From Pseudomonadota bacterium (GTDB taxonomy: Bacteria > Pseudomonadota > Gammaproteobacteria > Burkholderiales > Burkholderiaceae_D): 5,251 nucleotides of DNA. The stretch spans positions 1 to 5,251 of the forward strand of contig JAEWBA010000398.1 of assembly GCA_023391395.1 (NCBI GenBank), in the 5' to 3' direction. The notes below the pieces were generated by a model. The model did not search any database. It was not told the origin of the DNA and was given only the letters and a program-made list of their open reading frames with translations. How positions within the stretch are numbered: the first letter of the stretch is position 1; each line of letters opens with the position of its first letter. Positions 1 to 5,229 of the stretch are shown in pieces. Both the position numbers and the translations under genes were made by a program.

Positions 1-122
1 CCAAACTTCTTCGACAACACCGTCGCAATCGCCGCCGTCAGCGTCGTCTTGCCATGGTCAACGTGACCAATCGTGCCCACATTCACGTGCGGTTTGGTCC
101 GCTCAAACTTGCCTTTTGCCAT
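1..122 (-). CDS. tuf: Elongation factor Tu, N-terminal fragment (runs off the left edge)
   Basis: This is the GTPase that delivers aminoacyl-tRNA to the ribosomal A site in the cytoplasm. Only the first 40 codons and two bases are present. The translation begins [15 protein letters not shown] and continues into the G1/P-loop GHVDHGKT at residues 19–26, which is diagnostic of EF-Tu. The ATG at 122–120 is preceded by a good Shine-Dalgarno, AGGAGT (positions 133–128), with 5 nt spacing. It is the last visible member of a unit headed by three tRNA genes, which matches the tufB-type locus of many proteobacteria; a second tuf copy in the str ribosomal operon would be expected elsewhere. No separate promoter is evident in the 81-nt gap after tRNA-Thr, so expression probably depends on the promoter upstream of tRNA-Tyr. 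Identity is secure; calling it the tufB-position copy is inference from context. Confidence 0.97.
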   Translation of the reverse strand, partial: MAKGKFERTKPHVNVGTIGHVDHGKTTLTAAIATVLSKKF

Positions 123-127
123 TTTAG

Positions 128-133
128 ACTCCT
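128..133 (-). promoter_or_regulatory. Shine-Dalgarno of tuf
   Basis: AGGAGT on the minus strand lies 5 nt before the tuf ATG. It fixes the EF-Tu start and is the strongest ribosome-binding site directly attached to a recognised gene in this window, as expected for a very highly translated protein. Confidence 0.85.
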
Positions 134-203
134 AACGATGATGAGATGTCCAGGCACGCGCCCGACTGCTTTCCGGTATGGATGACAACCAACTTAATAA
201 TCA

Positions 204-278
<75 letters not shown>

Positions 279-312
279 ATCGCTGTCCGTACCTTGTACG
301 TTCAACAAAAAC

Positions 313-386
313 TGGAGCGGGTGAAGGGAATCGAACCCTCGTCGTAAGCTTGGAAGGCTTCAGCTCTACCATTGAGCTACACCCGC
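313..386 (-). tRNA. tRNA-Gly (anticodon UCC)
   Basis: This is a 74-nt gene with encoded CCA (315–313). The acceptor stem GCGGGTG/CACCCGC (386–380 with 323–317) pairs fully. The D arm is GCTC-AATGGTA-GAGC. The anticodon loop CTTCCAA places TCC at 354–352, so it decodes GGA and GGG. The T arm is GAGGG-TTCGATT-CCCTT, with one G·U wobble. The top pair of the anticodon stem (27–43) is a G·A apposition (positions 361 and 345) rather than a Watson-Crick pair; the other four pairs are intact. It is the middle tRNA of the Tyr–Gly–Thr cluster, 46 nt after tRNA-Tyr. Confidence 0.96.
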
Positions 387-432
387 AGGGACCTTCGACT
401 TCCGCCGCACACTGCTTTCCCCGCGTTACTGC

Positions 433-518
433 TGGTGGAGGGGGCTGGATTCGAACCAGCGTACTCGTAAGAGGGCAGATTTACAGTCTGCTGCCATTAA
501 CCACTCGGCCACCCCTCC
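433..518 (-). tRNA. tRNA-Tyr (anticodon GUA)
   Basis: This is an 86-nt class II tRNA with encoded CCA (435–433). The acceptor stem GGAGGGG/CCCCTCC pairs fully (518–512 with 443–437). The anticodon stem GCAGA/TCTGC encloses loop CTGTAAA with anticodon GTA at 484–482. A long variable arm (a CTC…GAG stem within CCTCTTACGAGTAC) marks the class II Tyr type. The T arm is GCTGG-TTCGAAT-CCAGC. It is the first gene of the tRNA–tuf unit and begins 14 nt downstream of the -10 box. Confidence 0.97.
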
Positions 519-532
519 GCAGGGAACCCCAA

Positions 533-561
533 ACTATAGTAGAAGGTCGTTTGCCTGTCAA
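533..561 (-). promoter_or_regulatory. Sigma70 promoter of the tRNA-Tyr/Gly/Thr–tuf operon
   Basis: On the minus strand a perfect -35 TTGACA (561–556) is separated by exactly 17 nt from -10 TATAGT (538–533, 5 of 6 matches to TATAAT). The -10 is followed by TTGGGGTTCCCTGC and then the first base of tRNA-Tyr, so transcription should start only a few bases before the mature tRNA. The G-rich tract between the -10 and the likely start resembles the GC-rich discriminators linked to stringent control of stable-RNA promoters. A-rich DNA upstream of the -35 (roughly 562–592) could act as an UP element. The hexamers are seen directly; the regulation is inferred. Confidence 0.9.
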
Positions 562-598
562 CGAAAAATGCTGTTTGGCACGAATTTTTTGTGAGCCA

Positions 599-630
599 GG
601 GGGCGCCGCATGCCCCCGACTGGGGGCGCC
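599..630. repeat. GC-rich hairpin and GGGGGCGCC direct repeat after the amidotransferase gene
   Basis: GCCCCC (612–617) and GGGGGC (622–627) form a perfect 6-bp inverted repeat around a 4-nt loop. The 9-bp word GGGGGCGCC occurs twice in the same orientation (599–607 and 622–630). It starts 8 nt past the stop codon of the minus-strand amidotransferase, where transcript 3'-end formation or attenuation of read-through into the tRNA promoter would make sense. There is no U-tract directly after the stem on either strand, so it is not a canonical intrinsic terminator. Confidence 0.4.
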
Positions 631-637
631 ACGGGGG

Positions 638-1600
638 TCAGAATCGGGTTTCCCGGGCCGCCTGCAGGAAATCGTCGAGGATGGGCGTGCAGTCTAGCAG
701 GTCTTCGACACCCGGCCGGTGGAATTCCGGATGCCATTGCAGACCCATGACGAAGCGCGCCTTGCGATACCGTACCGCCTCGATGATGTTGTCGGGCCCG
801 GAAACCGCCTCCACCGCCAGATCCCGGCCCAGTTCCCGGACCGCCTGGTGGTGGATGGAATTGACCAAGGCGCGCGGCTTGGCCGGGAACAAGGCAGCCA
901 GAGACGAACCCTGCGGGAACTGGACTTCGTGGTAATGGCTGTCGTACAGATCGTCGCTCACATGCTCGATGGCGCTCGGCACATCCGAGGCGATGTCTTG
1001 ATACAGGGTGCCGCCGAACGCCACGTTGATCAACTGACATCCCCGGCATACCCCCAGCACGGGCTTGCCGGCCTCGATGAATTCGTGCAGCAGTTCCAGC
1101 TCGTACATGTCGCGCGCGCGGTCGCCGCTCCATTCCGGGCGCGTTGCGACCTGCGAATAGGTCTGCGGAGAAACGTCGGCCCCGCCTTGCAAGACCAGTC
1201 CGTCGAGATGCTTGGCATAGTCGCGCAGACGAACGTTGCTGGGATGCAACAGGCTGTTGGTATTCACGGTCGGAATCATGAAAACCAGCACGTCGCGCGA
1301 CATCACCCACTGGGCGATGGATTCCTCGAGATATTGCAGGGTTTTGCTGCGCAGGCCCTTGGCGCCGGTTTCCGGATGGAAAATGCGCGCCGAGACGCCG
1401 ATCTTCAGCGTGCGCTGCGTCAATCGGCGCAGCACATTGTCGGACAAGGCGCGAAAGCGCGCGGAAACGACGCGTTGGGTTTGCGCCCACGCCGTATCGC
1501 GGTCGGTCCGTCGGCGGCCGACGCCGGACGCCGCGGGTTTGGGCTCGGCAGGGGAAGGCGAAGATGAAGGGGGAATTTTCGGTTCGGTTTGGTCAGTCAT
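638..1600 (-). CDS. Class I glutamine amidotransferase-like hydrolase (peptidase C26 / PuuD-like) with N-terminal extension
   Basis: This is a 320-aa protein from the ATG at 1600–1598; a TTG two codons upstream (1606) is possible but less likely. The family hydrolyses gamma-glutamyl amide bonds, as PuuD does on gamma-glutamyl-GABA; the substrate here is unknown. The catalytic domain starts near residue 65 (LKIGVSARIF). It has the oxyanion-type GGAD (139–142), the nucleophile Cys185 in VCRGCQLINV, the C26-typical GGTLYQDI just after it, a substrate-pocket-like NSIHHQAV (247–254), and His290 and Glu292 in QWHPE. The triad is complete, so an active enzyme is expected in the cytoplasm. About 60 N-terminal residues precede the domain: a Pro/Ser/Glu-rich, probably disordered part, then an Arg-rich likely helical part. 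Known PuuD-like enzymes are near 250 aa, so this is an addition. No clear Shine-Dalgarno precedes the start. No polyamine or amino-acid catabolism gene sits beside it to name a pathway. Confidence 0.88.
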   Translation of the reverse strand: MTDQTEPKIPPSSSPSPAEPKPAASGVGRRRTDRDTAWAQTQRVVSARFRALSDNVLRRLTQRTLKIGVSARIFHPETGAKGLRSKTLQYLEESIAQWVMSRDVLVFMIPTVNTNSLLHPSNVRLRDYAKHLDGLVLQGGADVSPQTYSQVATRPEWSGDRARDMYELELLHEFIEAGKPVLGVCRGCQLINVAFGGTLYQDIASDVPSAIEHVSDDLYDSHYHEVQFPQGSSLAALFPAKPRALVNSIHHQAVRELGRDLAVEAVSGPDNIIEAVRYRKARFVMGLQWHPEFHRPGVEDLLDCTPILDDFLQAARETRF

Positions 1601-1750
1601 GTTCAATATTAGAAATGAAGGCAGGCCGCCCGCGGCTGGCCGGCGCTCGGCTCGCCAGGCAGCACAAGCTTTCCGGTCTGACCCGCAAACCAGTATCGTA
1701 GTTCACCCAAGCATTGTTTCCGCAGATCAGGTGGCGGGCGAACAAATCTT

Positions 1751-3376
1751 TCAGGCCCTGCCCGCGGGCCGGATGCCGTACTTTTTCGTCAAGCCTTGAT
1801 AAAGCTCGGCCAGCGAGCTCAGGCGCGGATTGGCCGGGTCAAGGCGCCGCGCGGTCTCGATGTAGCCCCGCACCTGATCGCCCAGGCGACCGTCCCAGCC
1901 TTCGTTTTCCAGGCATTTCAAGCCCGCAACTGCAGCATTGAACACGACTTGCGGATTATCGGGAAGCTTGCCGACCGCCGCAGCCATCAATTCGACCGCG
2001 CCCTTGTAATCGCCCTGCTTTGCCTTTTCGGCACCGCCGGCCACCAGCTCGACCACTTGCCGGCGACTGTCCCGCACCACTCTTTCGGCCAGCTCCTTGC
2101 GCCCCGCCTGTTCGAATACGCTCATGGCCTTGGCCAGCGCGCTTTCCTCGGCGGTGTTGCTCATCACTTCCATCATCACTTCCGCCGCGCCGTCATCCAG
2201 GCTGTTTTCCAGGCAGCTTTTCGCAAGCGCCATCTTCATCTGGTTGGACAGCCCGGTCGATTCGCGGCACGCGCTCACTGCCGCCTGCAGCTCCGTCGCA
2301 GCGCGCTCGGCATCGCCCTTGTGGGTATGCAGGAGCGCTGCCGAAAGCGCGCGGCAGGCCGGCATCTTGGCGACTCCGGCCAGCGAGCGCTCCATGTCGC
2401 GGATCACGCCGGCCGCCTGCTGCGCCTCACCCTTCCGAACCAGGGCCTGCACCAGGCGCACATGGTCTTCCGGATCGCGGAACTCGGAATACTTCGCCTT
2501 GGCCACCACCCTCTGAAACGAGCGCTCGGCCACTTCGACATCACCGGTCTCCAGCGCGACTTCGCCCAGCTTGCGCAGGCGTCGCACCGCATGCGGCGAT
2601 ATGCTCACCGCATTGGCCAGCACCTCCTTGGCCGCCGCCAGTTGCCCGATCGCCTCGTGCGTCTTCGCTAGCCAGTCGTGCGCATCCATGAATCGGCTGT
2701 TCTCCGCCACCAGGGCACTCAGCAGTTCCTCCGCTTCCTGATAGCGCTGCTGCATGAACAGGGTCTTCGCCAATCCGAGCCGGGCCCAGGCAATCGACTT
2801 GGTTTCCGCCAGTTGCCGATAGATACCTTCGGCCACCGCCGCCTCGCCCAGGGTGACATGCAGCTCGGCGCGCAGGCGCATGAAGTCCAGGGCGTAGCGG
2901 CGCTGGCTTTCGCCGGCCTCGCAGGCGGCGATGGCCTGCTGAAGCGCCCCCTCCTCCATCAGGTAATAGACCGGAAGGAAGGCGGCACGCTTCTCGACTG
3001 CGCGGGTAATGCGTTCCATCAGTGCGTCGGCCGTGAACGGCTTGAGCAGGTAATCGGTCGGCGTCAGCTCGGCCGCGCTCACGATTTTCTCGTAGGCGCG
3101 CTCGGCGGTGACGATGACGAACATGGTCCACAGCGGGATGAGCTTGTTGTGGCGCAGATCTTCCAGCAGCTGCTGGCCGTCCTGCCCTTCGCCCAGGTCG
3201 TATTCGCAAATGATGAGGTCGAAGGCCTTGTTCCTGAGCGGCCGGATCGCGCTGCCGGCGCTGACGGCGTGATCGATGCGGGTGATGCCGCACAGGTTGA
3301 GCATGTTGTGCACACTGGCGCGCATGCCGGCATGCGGGTCAATGAGCAAGGCACTGATGTCCTTGAGGGCTGTCAT
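1751..3376 (-). CDS. Receiver-domain (CheY-like) protein with long TPR region; degenerate phosphorylation pocket
   Basis: This is a 541-aa, apparently cytoplasmic protein with no signal peptide or membrane segment. Residues about 6–128 form a CheY-like receiver. The switch Thr90 (VIVTAE), Tyr109 and Lys112 (YLLKPF) match CheY Thr87, Tyr106 and Lys109. Asp13 matches CheY Asp12, but the next acidic residue is Pro14, and the phospho-acceptor position in ICEYDLGEGQDG is Glu58. From about residue 140 to the end the protein is Ala/Leu/Glu-rich paired helices typical of TPR repeats; clear examples are near 197–230, 231–262, 265–297 and 441–473. No DNA-binding, GGDEF/EAL or kinase domain is seen, so it probably acts through protein contacts. 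REC–TPR proteins such as Vibrio VieB are known adaptors of two-component signalling, but orthology is not claimed. No histidine kinase is encoded in the window. The ATG start agrees with the receiver's first strand, though the nearest GGAG is 17 nt upstream. The stop lies 150 nt before the amidotransferase ATG. Confidence 0.88.
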   Translation of the reverse strand: MTALKDISALLIDPHAGMRASVHNMLNLCGITRIDHAVSAGSAIRPLRNKAFDLIICEYDLGEGQDGQQLLEDLRHNKLIPLWTMFVIVTAERAYEKIVSAAELTPTDYLLKPFTADALMERITRAVEKRAAFLPVYYLMEEGALQQAIAACEAGESQRRYALDFMRLRAELHVTLGEAAVAEGIYRQLAETKSIAWARLGLAKTLFMQQRYQEAEELLSALVAENSRFMDAHDWLAKTHEAIGQLAAAKEVLANAVSISPHAVRRLRKLGEVALETGDVEVAERSFQRVVAKAKYSEFRDPEDHVRLVQALVRKGEAQQAAGVIRDMERSLAGVAKMPACRALSAALLHTHKGDAERAATELQAAVSACRESTGLSNQMKMALAKSCLENSLDDGAAEVMMEVMSNTAEESALAKAMSVFEQAGRKELAERVVRDSRRQVVELVAGGAEKAKQGDYKGAVELMAAAVGKLPDNPQVVFNAAVAGLKCLENEGWDGRLGDQVRGYIETARRLDPANPRLSSLAELYQGLTKKYGIRPAGRA

Positions 3377-3563
3377 GGTATTGGGATTGGCTGCTCCGAT
3401 CCGGCGGAAAGCGCTCGGACGGCGTCGGCGTTTTTTTAATAGTTGCCATAGGGCATCAAAATACCATTGTCGACGGCAAATGCAAACGGAGAGCAGCCAT
3501 CAAAATACAGCGATGCAGTTCAGAAGCGGGTAGCGCCGCCCCTTCGGAATCGTTTTGACAGCG
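3377..3563. other. 187-bp intergenic region upstream of the receiver–TPR gene
   Basis: This spacer separates the DUF2905 pair from the receiver–TPR gene and should hold the latter's promoter. I find only weak minus-strand candidates. One is TCGACA (3473–3468) with 17 nt to TATGGC (3450–3445, 3 of 6 matches). The other is TTGCAT with 16 nt to TATTTT (3463–3458), which overlaps a direct repeat. A run of seven A on the minus strand lies at 3431–3437. The short open frames here have no ribosome-binding site, and I see no convincing terminator after the second DUF2905 gene. Confidence 0.4.
3454..3508. repeat. 11-bp direct repeat CATCAAAATAC, two copies 44 bp apart
   Basis: CATCAAAATAC occurs at 3454–3464 and again at 3498–3508, 44 bp start to start, close to four helical turns. 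Both copies lie in the spacer upstream of the receiver–TPR gene, about 80 and 120 bp before its ATG. A pair of regulator-binding sites is possible, but the repeat is short and could be chance. Confidence 0.45.
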
Positions 3564-3779
3564 CTAGCAAAAGAAACAAGTCCAGCTCACCAGCTCGGCA
3601 ATCGCAAAGGCCAGCGCCGACCACAAGACCGTGGAACCGAAGGGCAAGCACATGACCACCCCGCGCAGCCGAAACCGCAAGTCGCCGGGAAGACGACCCA
3701 CGCGCAGCTTGTCGAGCCAGGGCAGAAGCGGATAGAAGATGAACAAGGCGATGAAAATGACGGCGACCCAGCGGATCAT
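3564..3779 (-). CDS. DUF2905-type small membrane protein, second copy
   Basis: This is a 71-aa protein of unknown function with two predicted membrane segments, about residues 5–21 (AVIFIALFIFYPLL) and 46–64. They flank the signature loop PWLDKLRVGRLPGDLRFRL, which places it in the DUF2905 group. It aligns without gaps to the neighbouring copy with about 35 of 64 identical residues, so the two are tandem duplicates. The ATG at 3779–3777 is chosen because AAGGGA lies 5 nt upstream and because the product then begins MIRW, matching MLRW of its paralog. A GTG eight codons earlier (3803) would add an unsupported MPHDEGKA. The C-terminus is longer than in the paralog and ends in SWTCFFC with two cysteines, so this copy has diverged at its tail. 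The gap after the first copy is 46 nt, consistent with one transcript. Confidence 0.8.
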   Translation of the reverse strand: MIRWVAVIFIALFIFYPLLPWLDKLRVGRLPGDLRFRLRGVVMCLPFGSTVLWSALAFAIAELVSWTCFFC

Positions 3780-3784
3780 GGCTT

Positions 3785-3790
3785 TCCCTT
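3785..3790 (-). promoter_or_regulatory. Shine-Dalgarno deciding the start of the second DUF2905 gene
   Basis: AAGGGA on the minus strand sits 5 nt before the ATG at 3779. It supports this start over the GTG at 3803, for which the nearest strong site (AGGAGG, 3825–3820) is 16 nt away. Confidence 0.6.
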
Positions 3791-3825
3791 CATCGTGCGG
3801 CACGGATCATCACCATGCACCTCCT
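3790..3825 (-). promoter_or_regulatory. Strong AGGAGG site followed by a six-codon micro-ORF between the DUF2905 copies
   Basis: A near-perfect Shine-Dalgarno, AAAGGAGG (3827–3820), begins inside the TAA stop of the first DUF2905 copy. Nine nt later comes ATG at 3810–3808, reading MIRAAR and stopping at TGA (3792–3790); in-frame GTG and ATG codons also lie 3 and 6 bases earlier. The TGA overlaps the Shine-Dalgarno of the second DUF2905 gene. This could be a leader peptide coupling translation, or a relic of the duplicated start region, because the micro-ORF and the real gene both begin ATGATCCG. Expression is unproven. Confidence 0.3.
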
Positions 3826-4020
3826 TTAGAACAAGCGCCCCAGCGCGAGCACGAGCAGGGACAACACCAGCGTGGATGCAAACGGCAGGAATACCTTCCT
3901 TCCGAACAGCGTGAAGCGGATGTCGCCGGGAAGACGGCCGACGCCCAGTTTTTCTAGCCACGGCAGTATCGCCGAAAACAGGATCAAGGCGATAAATATG
4001 GTGAGAGTCCAACGCAGCAT
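3826..4020 (-). CDS. DUF2905-type small membrane protein, first copy
   Basis: This is a 64-aa protein close to the usual size of the DUF2905 family, whose function is not known. It has two hydrophobic segments (about residues 5–20 and 44–62) flanking the conserved loop PWLEKLGVGRLPGDIRFTLFGR, so it is probably an inner-membrane hairpin protein. The ATG at 4020–4018 has a good Shine-Dalgarno (AAAGGA) 7 nt upstream. It begins 41 nt after the methyltransferase stop and ends 46 nt before its paralog, which suggests a three-gene operon. This copy looks like the more canonical of the two. Confidence 0.85.
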   Translation of the reverse strand: MLRWTLTIFIALILFSAILPWLEKLGVGRLPGDIRFTLFGRKVFLPFASTLVLSLLVLALGRLF

Positions 4021-4061
4021 GCCGCGATCCTTTATTCACAATCCATCGTCGCAGGCCGATT

Positions 4062-5216
4062 TCAAAGGCGGTGACTGCGGTCGTTGCGGCCGAACTTTTC
4101 GGGCAGCCGGGCGCCCTTGCCGACCACCAGCACCTTGAACAGCTCGCCCATTTCTGCCGGCGAAATCAGTCTTTGCATGGCATTGGCCTGCGGCAGATAG
4201 CGCGCCTGGTCTTCCGGCGAGGTACGCAGCAGCAGGTCCCCGATGCCGGCGTCGAGCAGGAAGGCGGCCTGGCTGGTATAGCCCAGCATTTCCAGCCCGC
4301 CGTCGACGGCGGCCTGCGCCATCGCGGTGAAATCCACGTGCGCGGTGATGTCCTGCAGGCCCGGCAGGTACAGCGGATCGGGGTGGGCGTGATGGCGATA
4401 GTGACACATCAGCGTGCCCTGCGCGCGCTGCGCCAGATAGTACTCATGGGCGGGGAAGCCATAGTCGAGGAAGAGCGCCGCTCCGCCATGCCCGGTGTCG
4501 TGGTGGCCGGCAGTCAGCATGGATGCCAGCGAACGCATGAAGCCCAAAGCCACCGGATGCACCTCGGTCAGATAACCGATCGGCAGACGGTCTGCATCCG
4601 GAATCTGTGCAACCAGCGCCGGATCGCAAGCACGATCTCGCCAGGCAAAGCCCTTGGCCGACAGGCCGATGCCGCGCTCCTTCCACCCCTGCTCGGTCTT
4701 GACCACCAGGCTGACCGGCATCGCATCCAGCACTTCGTTGCCCAGCACCACGCCGGAAAACGAAGGCGGAAATTGCTCCAGCCAAGTGACTTGCGGGAAG
4801 CCGCGCAGCATCTTTTCCTGGCGCGCCCGCAACTCGCCCGACACTTCCACGATCAGATAGCGGTGCACGGTCACACCCATCGTTGCCAGTTCGCTCAGGA
4901 TGTCGCGCGCCAGCTTGCCGCTGCCCGCCCCGAACTCGATGATCTGGGGCGCGGTCTGGCGCATCAGATCCGCAACCACGTGGGCCAGGGCATTGCCAAA
5001 TAGCGGCGTGGATTCGGGCGCGGTTGTAAAATCCCCTTCTTTGCCGAGCTTGACGGCACCGCCGCTGTAATAGCCCAGGCCGGGCGCATACAGCGCCAGC
5101 TCCATGTAGCGGGCAAAGGGAATCCAGCCGGAATTGCGGCGAATATCGTTGGCGATCAGGGTTTGCAGCGAGCGCGACGCAGCCAGGGCGTCGGCGGAGG
5201 GTTCTGGCAATGACAT
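4062..5216 (-). CDS. SAM-dependent methyltransferase, MidA/NDUFAF7 family (DUF185, COG1565)
   Basis: This is a 384-aa, probably cytoplasmic protein with no signal peptide or membrane segment. The family methylates proteins with S-adenosylmethionine: mitochondrial NDUFAF7 modifies an arginine of a complex I subunit, while the bacterial target is not established. Landmarks in order are IPFARYMELALYAPGLGYYS (32–51), GDFTTAPE (61–68), SAM-binding motif I EFGAGSGKL (94–102), NEVLDAMPV (160–168), LDYGFP (250–255), GTLMCHYRHHAHPDP (267–281) and GLQDITAHVDFTA (286–298). All are typical of the family and the length is normal, so the gene looks intact. The ATG at 5216–5214 gives the expected N-terminus, but no clear Shine-Dalgarno precedes it. 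It is the first gene of the likely operon with the two DUF2905 genes. What lies upstream is outside the window. Confidence 0.93.
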   Translation of the reverse strand: MSLPEPSADALAASRSLQTLIANDIRRNSGWIPFARYMELALYAPGLGYYSGGAVKLGKEGDFTTAPESTPLFGNALAHVVADLMRQTAPQIIEFGAGSGKLARDILSELATMGVTVHRYLIVEVSGELRARQEKMLRGFPQVTWLEQFPPSFSGVVLGNEVLDAMPVSLVVKTEQGWKERGIGLSAKGFAWRDRACDPALVAQIPDADRLPIGYLTEVHPVALGFMRSLASMLTAGHHDTGHGGAALFLDYGFPAHEYYLAQRAQGTLMCHYRHHAHPDPLYLPGLQDITAHVDFTAMAQAAVDGGLEMLGYTSQAAFLLDAGIGDLLLRTSPEDQARYLPQANAMQRLISPAEMGELFKVLVVGKGARLPEKFGRNDRSHRL

Positions 5217-5223
5217 GTCCGGT

Positions 5224-5229
5224 ATTGTA
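5224..5229 (-). promoter_or_regulatory. Possible -10 box directly upstream of the methyltransferase gene
   Basis: TACAAT on the minus strand (5 of 6 matches to TATAAT) ends 7 nt before the ATG, so transcription could start at or next to the start codon. No -35 hexamer is visible in the few bases left before the window edge. Overlapping palindromes TAGGCCTA (5236–5243) and GCCTATAGGC (5239–5248) lie just upstream. This is weak evidence only. Confidence 0.25.

Noticed and set aside
719..1567. Long plus-strand open frame (282 codons) opposite the amidotransferase gene
   Set aside because: It is antisense to a gene with a complete catalytic triad, has no recognisable domain, and is explained by high G+C third-position bias.
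1625..1636. GCCGC/GCGGC inverted repeat between the receiver–TPR and amidotransferase genes
   Set aside because: It is only a 5-bp stem with a 2-nt loop in GC-rich DNA and no U-tract; not distinguishable from chance.
1796..2671. Plus-strand open frame of 291 codons opposite the receiver–TPR gene, and others overlapping it
   Set aside because: Its product is rich in His, Arg, Gln and Ala with no motif. It mirrors the Ala/Leu/Glu-rich TPR coding strand.
3395..3437. Possible plus-strand intrinsic terminator (CCG-A-TCCG / CGGACGG stem, then a T7 run)
   Set aside because: The stem has a bulge and ends several bases before the T run, and there is no plus-strand gene upstream to terminate.
3467..3655. 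Plus-strand frame beginning at TTG in the spacer (62 codons)
   Set aside because: It has a TTG start without a ribosome-binding site, ends antisense to the DUF2905 gene, and its product is low-complexity and basic.
3780..3803. GTG start for the second DUF2905 gene, giving 79 aa
   Set aside because: The added eight residues do not match the family start, and the ATG at 3779 has a properly spaced Shine-Dalgarno and the MIRW family N-terminus.
4071..5003. Plus-strand open frame of 310 codons opposite the methyltransferase
   Set aside because: The minus-strand gene has all MidA-family motifs; the antisense product resembles nothing and is compositionally biased.
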